Positions 25,227 through 35,502 of a stretch of 64,000 nt of DNA are shown in pieces. The translations under genes were made by a program, and so were the position numbers. Origin of the DNA: RPQJ01 sp963698735 (GTDB lineage Bacteria > Pseudomonadota > Gammaproteobacteria > Steroidobacterales > Steroidobacteraceae); NCBI GenBank assembly GCA_963698735.1, contig CAVOSA010000030.1:1-64000 (forward strand), read 5' to 3'. Within the stretch, counting starts at the first letter, position 1, and every line of letters begins with the position of its first letter. The notes beneath the pieces are model-generated. The model saw only the letters and a list, made by a program, of their open reading frames with translations. It was not told the origin of the DNA and made no database searches.

Positions 25227-25260
25227 ACGGCGGATCCGTGCAGGCGGGTCCGCCGTTTTT
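25227..25260 (+). terminator. Intrinsic terminator after mdh
   Basis: ACGGCGGATCC and GGGTCCGCCGT form an 11-bp stem with one G-U pair and an 8-nt loop, followed by a run of T (25256-25260). It lies 23 bp after the mdh stop. The rest of the stretch to 25495 shows nothing I can name. Confidence 0.85.
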
Positions 25261-25495
25261 GCTTGCCACCGCCGCCACGGCCAACGCGATGCTGCCCGCT
25301 ATGTCTTTGACTGGTCAGGCTTACTGCACCGCACAACGCCCTGCTGTCATCGCCGCCTGACCCAGGCGTGGGAGAAAAGCCACAAGTCCCTGACCCCGCA
25401 GGTAAATTTGGATATTGCGGCAGTGCAGCAATCGGGGGCATAGTCGGGCTTCTGGCAGGGCAATCCGCCCCGCCCACCGCGAGGATGCAGCAGTG

Positions 25496-27979
25496 ATGAC
25501 GGCTCTCTGGTTCCTGGTCCTGTGCGGCGGTGCCCTCTATCTCGCCTATCAGCGCGTGTCCCTGCGTGCGGCAACGCTCGCCACCGGCATCACGCTCCTC
25601 GCGTACACGCTGTTGCGCGAGCCTGCGACGCCCTGGCTGGTGGCGCTGTGGCTCGCCTTCGGCGTGATGGCGCTGTTGAACGTGGCTGCATTCCGCCTGC
25701 GCTTCATCACGCGGCCGTTCCTCAAGACGTACCGGCGCATGCTGCCGTCGATGTCCGACACCGAGCGCGAAGCGCTCGAAGCCGGCACCGTGTGGTGGGA
25801 CGGCGAGCTGTTCACCGGCCGCCCGGACTGGACGAAGCTGCTGTCGGCCAAGGCGCCGCAGCTCACGGCCGAAGAGCAGGCCTTCATCGACGGCCCGTGC
25901 GAAGAGCTGTGCCGCATGGTCGACGACTGGGACATCACCCACCGGCGCGCCGACCTGCCGCCCGAGATCTGGGACTTCCTGAAGAAGAAGGGCTTCTTCG
26001 CGATGATCATCCCGAAGCGGTACGGCGGCCTCGAGTTTTCCGCGTATGCGCATTCGTGCGTGCTGGTGAAACTGTCGAGCCGCAGCGCGACGGTCTCGTC
26101 GACCGTAGCGGTCCCCAACTCGCTCGGCCCCGGCGAGTTGCTGCTCCACTACGGCACCGAAGAGCAGAAGAACCATTACCTGCCGCGCCTTGCGCGCGGC
26201 GAGGACGTGCCCTGCTTCGCTCTCACTGCGCCGCGCGCGGGCTCCGACGCTGCGTCGATTCCCGACACGGGCGTCGTGTGCCGCGGCACGTACGAGGGCA
26301 AGGAAGTCATCGGCTTGCGCCTCAACTTCTCGAAGCGCTACATCACGCTGGCGCCGATCGCGACGGTCGTCGGCCTCGCGTTCAAGCTCTACGATCCGGA
26401 CCAGCTGCTCGGCGGTGACAAGACCGAGTACGGCATCACCTGCGCGCTGATCCCGCGCGACACCGCCGGGCTGTCGATCGGCCGCCGTCATTTCCCGCTC
26501 AACATCCCGTTCCAGAACGGCCCGCTGTCCGGCACGGACGTGTTCGTGCCGCTCGACTGCATCATCGGCGGACCGAAGATGGCCGGACAGGGCTGGCGCA
26601 TGCTGGTCGAGCAGTTGTCCGTCGGCCGCTGCATCTCGCTGCCGTCGAACGCGGCGGGCGGCGCGAAGGCCGGCATTTTCGCTTCGGCCGCGTACACCCG
26701 CATCCGCAAGCAGTTCAACCAGCCGGTGGGCAAGTTCGAAGGCGTCGAGGCCGCGCTCACGCGCATGGCGGGAGCCGCGTACATCGTCGATGCCGCGCGC
26801 TCGGTGACGACCGGCGCGATCGACGGCGGCGAGAAGCCATCCGTGCCAGCCGCGATGCTGAAGTACCACTGCACGGAGTTCGCGCGCCAGGTGGCGAACG
26901 ACGCGATGGACGTGCAGGGCGGCAAGGGCATCTGCCTCGGCCCGAAGAACTACCTCGGCCGTGGCTACCAGGTCGTGCCGGTGGCGATCACCGTCGAGGG
27001 CGCGAACATCCTCACCCGCAGCCTCATGATCCTGGGGCAGGGCGCGATCCGCTGTCATCCGTACGTGCTCGCCGAGATGAACGCGGCCAAGGAGAAGGAC
27101 AAGGGCAAGAGCCTGCGCGATTTCGACCAGGCCCTCTTTGGCCACATCGGTTACACGCTGTCGAACGCCGCGCGTTCATTCGTCATGGCCGCGACGTTCG
27201 CACGGTTCTCCGACGCGCCGGACACCGGTTCGACACGCCGCTACTACCAGCACGTCAACAAGTTCAGCGCGCAGTTCGCTTTTGCGACGGACATGGCGAT
27301 GCTGACGCTCGGCGGCTACCTCAAGCAGAAGGAACACCTGTCGGCGCGCCTCGGCGACGTGCTGTCGTCGCTGTACATGGCCTCGATGGTGCTGAAGCAC
27401 TACGAGAACCAGGGCCGGCCGGAGGCCGACCTGCCGCTCGTCGAATGGTGCTGCCGCACGCTGCTCTACAAGGCACAGGAGCAGCTGCACGACTTCCTGC
27501 GCAACTTCCCGAACCGTTTCATCGCCGGCGCGATGCGGTTGGTGATCTTCCCGCGCGGGCGCACCTACTTCGCCGCAAGCGATCGGCTGGGCCGCGCAAT
27601 CGTCGAGCCGTTGATGATGCCGAGCGCGACGCGCGACCGTCTCGCCTCGGGCATCTACCGCACGCTCGAGCCGGGCAACCAGCTCGGCCTGCTGCAGGAA
27701 GCGCTGGAACTGTCCGTCGCGGCCGAACCGCTCGAGAAGCGCATCCGTGTCGAGGGCGTGAAGACCGGACGGATCACGGCGCTCGATCCGCCTGGGCAGA
27801 TAGAGCAGGCGCTTGCAGCCGGCCTCATCAACGCGAACGAGGCGGCGACGCTGCGCGAGTACGACCGCAAAGTCATGGACATCATCAACGTCGACGACTT
27901 CGCGACCGAGGAACTCATGGCTGCCGTGCAGGCGGAACCGAAGAGCGCGGCGGCGGCGACGCGGCTTCACGTCGCGTGA
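25496..27979 (+). CDS. fadE: FadE-type acyl-CoA dehydrogenase
   Basis: From ATG 25496 the protein has 827 residues, close to Escherichia coli FadE (814). Two or three hydrophobic helices open it (about residues 3-60), then the acyl-CoA dehydrogenase domain with CFALTAPRAGSDAASIPDTG, QFNQPVGKFEGVEAALTRMA and MDVQGGKGICLGPKNYLGRG, and a long FadE-specific C-terminal region. It catalyses the first, FAD-dependent step of fatty-acid beta-oxidation. GAGGA lies about 12 bases upstream of the start. It converges with the pcaD-like gene and overlaps its predicted end. Confidence 0.94.
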   Translation: MTALWFLVLCGGALYLAYQRVSLRAATLATGITLLAYTLLREPATPWLVALWLAFGVMALLNVAAFRLRFITRPFLKTYRRMLPSMSDTEREALEAGTVWWDGELFTGRPDWTKLLSAKAPQLTAEEQAFIDGPCEELCRMVDDWDITHRRADLPPEIWDFLKKKGFFAMIIPKRYGGLEFSAYAHSCVLVKLSSRSATVSSTVAVPNSLGPGELLLHYGTEEQKNHYLPRLARGEDVPCFALTAPRAGSDAASIPDTGVVCRGTYEGKEVIGLRLNFSKRYITLAPIATVVGLAFKLYDPDQLLGGDKTEYGITCALIPRDTAGLSIGRRHFPLNIPFQNGPLSGTDVFVPLDCIIGGPKMAGQGWRMLVEQLSVGRCISLPSNAAGGAKAGIFASAAYTRIRKQFNQPVGKFEGVEAALTRMAGAAYIVDAARSVTTGAIDGGEKPSVPAAMLKYHCTEFARQVANDAMDVQGGKGICLGPKNYLGRGYQVVPVAITVEGANILTRSLMILGQGAIRCHPYVLAEMNAAKEKDKGKSLRDFDQALFGHIGYTLSNAARSFVMAATFARFSDAPDTGSTRRYYQHVNKFSAQFAFATDMAMLTLGGYLKQKEHLSARLGDVLSSLYMASMVLKHYENQGRPEADLPLVEWCCRTLLYKAQEQLHDFLRNFPNRFIAGAMRLVIFPRGRTYFAASDRLGRAIVEPLMMPSATRDRLASGIYRTLEPGNQLGLLQEALELSVAAEPLEKRIRVEGVKTGRITALDPPGQIEQALAAGLINANEAATLREYDRKVMDIINVDDFATEELMAAVQAEPKSAAAATRLHVA

Positions 27980-28752
27980 GGAAGGTCGCAACCGCCGCGT
28001 TGAACTGCGCTGCGGCGCCGACGTTCGACAGGTGCGCGGCCGGCAACTCCAGGAACCGTGCATTCGGAATCATTGCCGCCCACTCCCGCGCCGCGGCGGG
28101 CGTCGGTGCCGGGATCGAACGTACCTGCGATGACGAGCGTCGGCGCCGCGATGCGCGCCAGCTCCGCGCGCTGGTCCATGTCACGCAGGGCTTCACAGCA
28201 ACCGACGTAGCCGGCCAGCGGCGTCTGCAGCAGCGCCTGCCGTATCCGTTCGACGGTCACAGCATGGCGCGTGATCGCGTCTGCGGTGAACCAGCGCTGG
28301 ATGATGCCCTCGACCAGTGCGGCCATGCCATCGCGCCGGAGCGTCGCGATGCGCGCATCCATGACCTCGGGCGGTCCAAGCCACGGCGCCGTGTTGCACA
28401 AGACGAGCCGATCGAGGCGTGCCGGCGCGTGCACGGCGAGCCACATGCCCGTCGCTCCGCCCATCGAGAGCCCGCAGAAGTGCGCGCGCTCGATACCAAG
28501 CAGGTCGAGCAGGCCGATGACGTCGGTGCCGAGCTGGTCGATCGTGTATGGGCCAGGCGGCGTCGCCGACCCGCCATGCCCACGCGTGTCGTACCGCAGG
28601 AGGCGAAAGTCACGGCTGAAGGCCATGACCTGCAGGTCCCACATGTCGAGCGCGGCACCGAGTGAATTCGACAGCACCAGCCAGGGCGCGCCGTCCGGTC
28701 CATCGATGCGCACGTGCAGATCGGTGCCATTGACTCGGAGCATCCGGTCCAT
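27915..28752 (-). pseudogene. PcaD-like alpha/beta hydrolase with one-base frameshift
   Basis: The first 210 residues match 3-oxoadipate enol-lactonase: RYDTRGHGGSATPPGPYTID, nucleophile Ser in FCGLSMGGATGMWLA. At about 28111-28113, GATCCCGG shifts the frame; with one C fewer the protein continues as DPAPTPAAAREWAAMIPNAR and ends with the catalytic-His segment ELPAAHLSN. The restored enzyme would have about 278 residues; the last 15-20 run over the end of fadE. As read, it lacks the active-site His. Either a true mutation or a base error. PcaD acts in the beta-ketoadipate pathway; no other pca gene is near. Confidence 0.8.
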
Positions 28753-28882
28753 CTTGCAACTCTCCGTCGTTCCCCGGGACTTCGCGCGGCAGCGCGGCAG
28801 AATTGCCGGGATGGTACCGCCGGGCAGGAAGCCCCGTCACGAAGCCATGCTGCTGCGCCACGGCTTGCGTTAACCTTGCGCC

Positions 28883-30373
28883 GTGGCAGCCGACGACGAT
28901 AACGAAACCATACTCTACGAGGTCAACCTCGACGCGGACGCCGCCATCGAAGGCCCGTTCGACACCTGGCTGCGCGACCACATCGCGGACGTGCTGCAGT
29001 TCAACGGGTTCCTGTCGGCGGAGATCCTCAGCGACGACACGGCGGCAGAAGGTCGCATCCGGCGCATCGTCCAGTACCGCTTGCGCAACCAGGCGGCGCT
29101 CGACGCCTACCTGCGCGACCACGCGCCCCGGATGCGGGCCCAGGGTGTAGAGAAGTTCGGGGACCGCTTCCGGTCCGAGCGCCGCACGCTCGCGCACCGC
29201 GAGGAATTCATCCGCGGCGCGTTCTCGACCGAGAACTGCCTCAACTGCGGCGAAGTACTGCGTGGGCAGCACTGCTCGCACTGCGGCCAGCGCGCGAAGG
29301 TGCGGGTGCTCTCGCTCGGTACGCTGCTGCGCGATCTCTTCGGCGACATCACCAACTTCGACTCGCGCCTGTGGCGCACCTTCAAGCCGCTGGCCTTCAA
29401 GCCCGGCACGCTGACGGTGGAGTACCTGCGCGGCCGGCGCACGTACTATTCGCCGCCGTTCCGCATGTACCTGATCCTGAGCGTCGCGTTCTTCCTGCTG
29501 ACGTCGCTCGGTGGCAGCCCCGGTGACGATCTCATTTTCAACGTCGACAAGGAGGGCGGGGCCAGCCTGCAGATCACGCCGCCGGGCGCAGACGCTGCCG
29601 CACCGGGAGAGGCACCTCCCGCCCCGGGTGACGGTGAGACGACCGCGTCGCAACCGTCCGGTGCAAAGGCGCCTGCCACACCTGCAGCGCAGACCAGGCT
29701 CGATCCTGAGCGACAGAAGATCGTCGATTCCATCGTCAAGCGCATCCCCGAAAAGCAACGATCGGCGGCACGCGCGGACCTGGAAAAGGAACTTTCGTCG
29801 TTATCGCCCGAGGAAGTTGCGCCGGTGAAACGGCTCGTCAACGATCCGTGCGGCAGCGAGAGCCTGAAGATCGACTTTGTTGGTCCCACAGGCAAGCAAT
29901 ACGAGGACAAGCTGCGCGACACGTGCCGCAAGATCGTGGACGACCCCAAGACGTTCGGGCGAGCGGTGTACCAGAACATCCCGAAGATGATGTTCATCTT
30001 CCTGCCGCTGATCGCGGTGGTGATGTACGTGCTCTACCTCGGCTCCGGCCGTTTCTACGTCGAGCACCTGCTGTTCTTCGTGCACTTCCACGCGTTCTTC
30101 TTCCTGAGCGGCATCGTCGTGGTCGTCCTCGCGCGGCTCGCGCAAGGGCTGGCAGGCACGGGAATCGGAGGAATCCTGAAGTCCGCGGAGAACTTCCTGC
30201 TTTTCATCCTGCTGTTCTACGTGCCGTATTACCTGTACCGGGCGATGCGCCGCGTCTACGGCCAGGGACGCATCGTGACGCTGCTGAAGTACTCGACGCT
30301 CGGCATCGGCTACCTGGTGTTCATGACCCTGACCCTGGTCGGACTGCTGTTCTACACCGCACTGACGCTGTAA
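28883..30373 (+). CDS. DUF4286/DUF3667 fusion membrane protein
   Basis: Residues 1-100 look like a DUF4286-type small dimeric domain (ILYEVNLDADAAIEGPFDTW). Residues 110-140 carry a zinc-ribbon pair (CLNCGEVLRGQHCSHCGQ), and the rest is a DUF3667-type protein with about five TM helices after a Pro/Ala-rich linker. DUF3667 proteins often occur in genes of unknown function in gammaproteobacteria; the fusion to DUF4286 is the odd feature. A GTG start at 28883 is used; no strong Shine-Dalgarno is visible. Nothing enzymatic can be read. Confidence 0.75.
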   Translation: MAADDDNETILYEVNLDADAAIEGPFDTWLRDHIADVLQFNGFLSAEILSDDTAAEGRIRRIVQYRLRNQAALDAYLRDHAPRMRAQGVEKFGDRFRSERRTLAHREEFIRGAFSTENCLNCGEVLRGQHCSHCGQRAKVRVLSLGTLLRDLFGDITNFDSRLWRTFKPLAFKPGTLTVEYLRGRRTYYSPPFRMYLILSVAFFLLTSLGGSPGDDLIFNVDKEGGASLQITPPGADAAAPGEAPPAPGDGETTASQPSGAKAPATPAAQTRLDPERQKIVDSIVKRIPEKQRSAARADLEKELSSLSPEEVAPVKRLVNDPCGSESLKIDFVGPTGKQYEDKLRDTCRKIVDDPKTFGRAVYQNIPKMMFIFLPLIAVVMYVLYLGSGRFYVEHLLFFVHFHAFFFLSGIVVVVLARLAQGLAGTGIGGILKSAENFLLFILLFYVPYYLYRAMRRVYGQGRIVTLLKYSTLGIGYLVFMTLTLVGLLFYTALTL

Positions 30374-30391
30374 CGCGCCGCAGGCAGCCCC

Positions 30392-31567
30392 GTGACTGCA
30401 CCCCGCTCCATCCTGCACGTCGACATGGATGCGTTCTACGCGTCGGTGGAGCAGCGCGACAACCCTGAACTGCGCGGCAAGCCGGTGATCGTGGGTGGCG
30501 GCGGCAATCGGGGCGTCGTCGCCGCGGCGAGCTATGAAGTCCGCAAGTTTGGCGTGCGCTCCGCCATGCCTACGCGCGAGGCGCTGCGGCGCTGCCCGGA
30601 AGCGATCGTCATCCATCCGCGCATCGGCCACTACGGCGACGTGTCGAAACAGATCTTCGCGGTCTTCCACGAGTTCACGCCGCTGGTGCAGGGGCTGTCG
30701 CTCGACGAAGCCTTTCTTGACGTGACCGCGAGCCACGGAGCGCTCGGCAGCGCGGAGCACATCGCCAGCGAGATCAAGCGGCGCATCCGCGATCGCACCG
30801 GGCTCACCGCATCCGTCGGCGTCGCGCCGAACAAGCTGGTCGCGAAGATCGCGTCCGACCTGCGCAAGCCGGACGGTCTGGTCATCGTGAGCGAAGCTGA
30901 AATCCGCGGCCTGCTCGACCCGCTGCCCATCCGCAAGCTGTTCGGGCTCGGCGAAAAGACCGCGCCGAAAGTCGAGGCGCTCGGCATCCGCACGCTCGGC
31001 GACCTGCGCCAGGCAAGCCCGTCGCGACTGCGTCCGGTCTTCGGCCGTTACACCGAGCGCCTGCAGCAACGAGCCGCGGGCATCGACGACCGCCCCGTCG
31101 TGCCCGACGTGGACGAGAAGCAGATCAGTGCCGAAGAGACGTTCGACACCGACCTCGCCGATCCCGCGCGGCTGCACGCCGAGATCCAGCGGCTCGCCGA
31201 CAAGGCGTGTTCGAGACTTCGCGCAAAGAAGCTGGCCGGTGGGTGCGTGACGGTGAAGATCCGGCGTGGCGACTTCACGACCTACACCCGGCAGCGCCAG
31301 GTCGAGCCGCGCACCCAGGAGACACGCGTGGTCGCGCGCATCGCGGCCGAATTGCTCGACGCGTGGCGCCACACGCAACCGCACGCCGCACTGCGACTGC
31401 TCGGTGTCGGCGTGAGCGACCTGGGCGAGGAAGTGCAGGCAGATCTCTTCGGTGCGCCGGCATCCACGCGCAACCGGCAGCTGGACGCCACCGTCGATGC
31501 CGTGCGGGAAAGATTCGGCAGCGTCGCGCTGCGGCCTGCGAGTACGATCGCCAAGCCGCGCGAGTGA
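30392..31567 (+). CDS. dinB: DNA polymerase IV
   Basis: Y-family polymerase of 391 residues. The palm motifs are visible: ILHVDMDAFYASVEQRDNPE (first Asp), SLDEAFLDV (Asp-Glu pair) and the little-finger domain. A QADLF segment near residue 350 resembles a sliding-clamp-binding motif. It makes error-prone bypass synthesis across damaged DNA. GTG start; the gene is 18 bp after the DUF4286/DUF3667 gene. No LexA box was seen upstream. Confidence 0.94.
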   Translation: MTAPRSILHVDMDAFYASVEQRDNPELRGKPVIVGGGGNRGVVAAASYEVRKFGVRSAMPTREALRRCPEAIVIHPRIGHYGDVSKQIFAVFHEFTPLVQGLSLDEAFLDVTASHGALGSAEHIASEIKRRIRDRTGLTASVGVAPNKLVAKIASDLRKPDGLVIVSEAEIRGLLDPLPIRKLFGLGEKTAPKVEALGIRTLGDLRQASPSRLRPVFGRYTERLQQRAAGIDDRPVVPDVDEKQISAEETFDTDLADPARLHAEIQRLADKACSRLRAKKLAGGCVTVKIRRGDFTTYTRQRQVEPRTQETRVVARIAAELLDAWRHTQPHAALRLLGVGVSDLGEEVQADLFGAPASTRNRQLDATVDAVRERFGSVALRPASTIAKPRE

Positions 31568-31571
31568 GGTG

Positions 31572-32829
31572 TCAGCGCGCGCGCTCGAGCGCGATCGGTT
31601 CGATTTCCAGCGACACGAGGCTGGTAGCTGCGCCTGCTGCCGGCAACCTGAACTCGATGGGCGCCAGCAGGCCGGACCCGAAATAGCGGGTAGCGCTCAG
31701 GGCGATCAACTCGATCTCGGCCGCAGCACCGTTCTCGCGCGCATACAGCCTGCCCGCTTCGCGACGCACCTCGATGGTCCAGTCGAGTTCTTCCGAACGA
31801 TACGTTCCTGGCAGGCGCTCGAGCACGGCCTCGTCCACCGGCAACGCCCGCTGGCAGCTGGATACGGTTGTGCTCGCCGAACGCGTGTTCCTGCCCGCAC
31901 ACCGCGCAATGGCGTGGTTCGCCGACGTTGCCCACGTAGTGCGCCACCGGATACACATCGCCCAGCGCGTCGTAGATCGCGCCGAGGTCCGTATCGGACA
32001 GGCCACGGAACGCGGTCCACGGCATGATCGGGTGCAGCGACCCGCCCTTGCCCGTGTGCATCACGGTGATGAAGGCCTCCTTCGGGTAGGCGATGCCCGA
32101 TTCGTGCTGCGTCAGGTTGCTGCTGAATGCGCTGCGCGCGCCGCGCAGGATCTGGTTGCCGCCGGCGAACAAGCCAGGATTGCGCGGCGATTCCCAGGCG
32201 GTGTGGCAGCCGGCGCAATCCGCGACGCCGATCAGGTAGCGGCCGAGCGCCTTCGAGTCGCCGGGCACCGGACCGGGGACTGGCTCGTTGATCGGTCGGG
32301 GTCCCGTCGCAATGCTCGCGCGCTCATCGTCGGGCAGCGTCGTCGCCGGCAGGGCATTGCGCACTGGCGGCAGCGTCCGCAGGTAAACCACCACGGCCGC
32401 AAGGTCCTCGTCCGACAACCCCGCGAACGAAGACCACCACATGGCGGGGTGCAGCGCCCGTCCATCGTGACCGATCCCTTCGCGGATGGCCCGGGCCAGC
32501 ATGTCGTCAGTCCAGGCGCCCGCGCCCGTCTCGGCGTCCGGCGTGATGTTGGGCGCGACGATGCGTCGATCGCCTTTCTCGCTGGCCACCATTCCAGCCC
32601 CCTTCCTGCCGGCGACTGGCGGTGCGCCGGGGGCATTCCAGTCGCGCTCCGAATGGCAGACAAAGCACTGCAGCAGGTGCTCGGCCAGGTACCGCCCCCG
32701 CTCCACCCGCGCCGGGCTCGGCTCGAAGACGCGATTCGTCAGCGGCCTTTGCCGCGGATGAGCGGGTTCTTCCGCCAGTCCCTGTTGAGGCAGGACCAGT
32801 GCGGCGACCAGCAGAAGCAGGCGGCGCAT
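31572..32829 (-). pseudogene. Diheme cytochrome c with one-base frameshift
   Basis: Signal peptide at residues 1-21 (MRRLLLLVAALVLPQQGLAEE), two heme sites (CFVCH about residue 56 and CAGCH about residue 206), and a further CAVCGQEH without a following His at the usual place. The cyt c part resembles c-type subunits of dehydrogenases. Near 31840-31850 GCGGGCG shifts the frame; with one G fewer the sequence continues QLPAALPVDEAVLERLPGTY and then a DUF3471-like C-terminal domain ending EIEPIALERAR. The restored protein would have about 418 residues. It converges with dinB, ending 4 bp from it. Confidence 0.75.
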
Positions 32830-32982
32830 GTACAAGCGATTCACCCCGACGAGCAGCCGGCACTGTAGCAGCCTGTAGTTGCCGGGACGCGCCGTGGCCG
32901 TCCGAACACCGCAAAGGGTGAGCGCCGGGAAGGGATCAGGCATGATTGGCGTCCCCGCCGGTCACGGCAGGCCTAACCCCGC

Positions 32983-34653
32983 ATGTACACGAGCTTTTTC
33001 GGCCTCCAGGAAAAACCGTTCGCGATCACGCCGGACCCGCGCTACCTGTACCTCAGCGAGCGGCACGCCGAGGCGTTGGCGCACCTCCTGTATGGCATCA
33101 ACGAGGCCGGCGGCTTCATCCAGCTGACCGGCGAAGTCGGGACGGGCAAGACGACGGTGATCCGCAGCCTGCTCGAACAGCTGCCTGGTCATGCGGAAGT
33201 CGCGCTGATCCTTAACCCACGCATCACGCCAGCGGAGTTCCTGCTCACGATCTGCGAGGAACTGCACCTGCAGGTTCCGGCAGAGAATCGTGCGAGCACC
33301 AAGGCGCTGATGGACCTGCTCGGGCACTACCTGCTCGAAGCCCACGCGCGCGGCCGCCGCGTCGTGCTGATCGTCGACGAAGCACAGAACCTGAGCTTCG
33401 AGACGCTCGAGCAGGTGCGCCTGCTCACCAACCTCGAGACCGCCACGACCAAGCTGTTGCAGATCATCCTGATCGGCCAGGAAGAACTACGCTCGCTGCT
33501 CGAGCAACCCGACCTGCGGCAACTCGCGCAGCGCATTACGGGCCGGTATCACCTGAGCCCGTTGTCGATCGACGAATCCGCGGGCTACGTGAAGCACCGC
33601 ATGCGCGTCGCCGGTGCGACGACCGAAGCGTTCACGCCTGGCGCGCTGCGCGAGGTCCATCGCCTGAGCAATGGCATTCCCCGCGTGATCAACGTGATCA
33701 GCGACCGCGCGCTGCTCGGCGCGTTTACGCGCGAGGATCATCGCGTCGGTCCGTCCTACATCCGCCAGGCAGCGTCGGAGGTGTACGGGCGTCCAATTCC
33801 CGCGCCCTGGCTGCGCTGGGCAACCGTTGGGGCAGTTGCAGGCGCGCTGGCGCTCGTGGCGTTCGGAGCATGGTCGCTGTTCGGACGGGATGCGTCGCAG
33901 AGCGGCGCCGTGCCGGCGGAAGCCGTCGTTGCAGGGCAGCCAGCAGCATCGGCCGCCGCTTCAGGCGCGGGACCCGCGGTCGCAGCCACTGCTGCCGTTG
34001 CTGCGCCGGCGGTTCCGGCGCTCGACCAGTTGCTGGCGCAGAACGCGAACGACACGACGACCGAGGCTGCGCTGGCACGGCTCTTCGCGCGCTGGAGCAT
34101 TACGTACACGCCGAATCGCGGCCGCGGTTGCGAACAGGCCGTGGCCCAGGGCCTCGAATGCCTGTTTCAGAAGGGCTCGTGGGCGCAGTTACGCACGCTC
34201 AACCGCCCCGCCATTCTCACGCTGACGGACGACGTCGGCGGCACGCACCAGGTGCTGCTGGTGGGCCTGACCGACGAGGCCGCGACGATCGAACTGGGCA
34301 GCGAGACGCAGGTACTGCCGATCGCGACGATCTCGCGCTACTGGTTCGGTGACTTCCTGCTGCTTTGGCGCCCTCCGCTCGCAGTGGCCAAGTCGCTCGG
34401 CCCCGGCATGCGCGGCGCGGAGGTCCGGTGGCTGCGCGACAACCTGCGCGCCGCACAGGGACTGCCGGAAGCCCGGCCCGCCAGCGACTTCTACGACGAA
34501 GACCTCACGCGCCTGGTGCAGGACTTCCAGCGGCAGCATCGGCTCAACGCCGACGGCGTCGCAGGCGTGCAGACACAGATCGTGCTCGACACGGTGTTGA
34601 ATCCCACGGGTTCGCCAACGCTCGGCGGCGTCCCGGCACGGGCAGGAGGCTGA
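32983..34653 (+). CDS. gspA: GspA-like AAA ATPase with peptidoglycan-binding domain
   Basis: The 556-residue protein opens with YTSFFGLQEKPFAITPDPRY, the hallmark of ExeA/GspA ATPases. It has Walker A (GEVGTGKTTVIRSL) and Walker B (VVLIVDEAQNL), then one TM helix (about residues 278-298), a linker, a region with HQVLLVGLTDEAATIELG that resembles an inactive C39-like fold, and a C-terminal PG_binding_1 domain (LVQDFQRQHRLNADGVAGVQ). ExeA/ExeB help assemble the type II secretion secretin through the cell wall. gspB follows 3 bp later; no other type II genes are here. Confidence 0.88.
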   Translation: MYTSFFGLQEKPFAITPDPRYLYLSERHAEALAHLLYGINEAGGFIQLTGEVGTGKTTVIRSLLEQLPGHAEVALILNPRITPAEFLLTICEELHLQVPAENRASTKALMDLLGHYLLEAHARGRRVVLIVDEAQNLSFETLEQVRLLTNLETATTKLLQIILIGQEELRSLLEQPDLRQLAQRITGRYHLSPLSIDESAGYVKHRMRVAGATTEAFTPGALREVHRLSNGIPRVINVISDRALLGAFTREDHRVGPSYIRQAASEVYGRPIPAPWLRWATVGAVAGALALVAFGAWSLFGRDASQSGAVPAEAVVAGQPAASAAASGAGPAVAATAAVAAPAVPALDQLLAQNANDTTTEAALARLFARWSITYTPNRGRGCEQAVAQGLECLFQKGSWAQLRTLNRPAILTLTDDVGGTHQVLLVGLTDEAATIELGSETQVLPIATISRYWFGDFLLLWRPPLAVAKSLGPGMRGAEVRWLRDNLRAAQGLPEARPASDFYDEDLTRLVQDFQRQHRLNADGVAGVQTQIVLDTVLNPTGSPTLGGVPARAGG

Positions 34654-34656
34654 ACG

Positions 34657-35481
34657 ATGTCGTTCATCCTCGACGCCCTGCGCAAGTCCGAACACGAGCG
34701 GCAGCGCCAGACCGGGCCCGGCCTGGCCGAAGTCCCGATCGCCGTCGCCCGGCCGAAGACGAACGTCTGGGCCGCCGCGGCGATCGCGCTGCTGGTCGTG
34801 AACCTGCTTGCCGTCGGCGTTTACCTGCTGCGTCGTGCACAGAAGGCAGACGCACCCACCGCGGCATCGACGACGGCCGTCGCGCCGGCGACCGCAACTT
34901 CCGGCGTGGAGAACCCTACTCTGACCGCACCGCCTGCCGCGCAGACTTCGCCGCAGGCGCCGGTGACACAGGGTGCAGCACCGCCTCGCGTGGCCGCTGG
35001 CGAGCCGGCGAGCTCCGGCAGTCGCAACCCATTGGCGGACGAGGTCGGCAATACTCCGGAGCAGTTCGAGCCAGACCTGCAGTCGGCCGCCGAGGTGCCT
35101 GCGGGACCCGCGGCCGTCGTGAAGAACAGCAACGTGCGCCGCGGTTCGGTGGTCTACGCGCCGGTCCCCGAGGCCTCCGAAATGCCGTATTCGCCATCGC
35201 CCGAGCCGCCGGTGCCGCAAGCCGCTGCAGCGCCGACCGCGGCACCTGCCGCCGAGGCAATGCCCGGCGCGGACGAAGTGTCGGCGCGCGGCGGAATGCC
35301 GGTGCTGCACCTGGACCTCCACGTGTATGCGACGCAACCAGAACAGCGGTTTGTGTTCGTCAATTCGCGCAAGTACAAGGAAGGCGACACGCTGGCCGAA
35401 GGGCCCGTCGTCGAACAGATCACACCCGACGGCGCGGTGCTGAGTTTCCGGGGCAGCAGGTTCCGGCTGTCCAACGACTGA
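34657..35481 (+). CDS. gspB: GspB-like type II secretion assembly protein
   Basis: A 274-residue protein starting MSFILDALRKSEHERQR, the conserved N-terminal peptide of GspB/ExeB. One TM helix lies at about residues 36-57, then a long Pro/Ala-rich linker, then the conserved periplasmic domain (LDLHVYATQPEQRFVFVNSR, KEGDTLAEGPVVEQITPDGA). With GspA it forms the complex that guides secretin assembly. It is 3 bp after gspA, so a two-gene operon. Confidence 0.9.
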   Translation: MSFILDALRKSEHERQRQTGPGLAEVPIAVARPKTNVWAAAAIALLVVNLLAVGVYLLRRAQKADAPTAASTTAVAPATATSGVENPTLTAPPAAQTSPQAPVTQGAAPPRVAAGEPASSGSRNPLADEVGNTPEQFEPDLQSAAEVPAGPAAVVKNSNVRRGSVVYAPVPEASEMPYSPSPEPPVPQAAAAPTAAPAAEAMPGADEVSARGGMPVLHLDLHVYATQPEQRFVFVNSRKYKEGDTLAEGPVVEQITPDGAVLSFRGSRFRLSND

Positions 35482-35502
35482 ACTGAGGGGAGTCGGTCGC
35501 GA

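Noticed and set aside
24953..27145. Long minus-strand open frame over fadE
   Set aside because: Antisense to fadE; composition is typical of a shadow frame.
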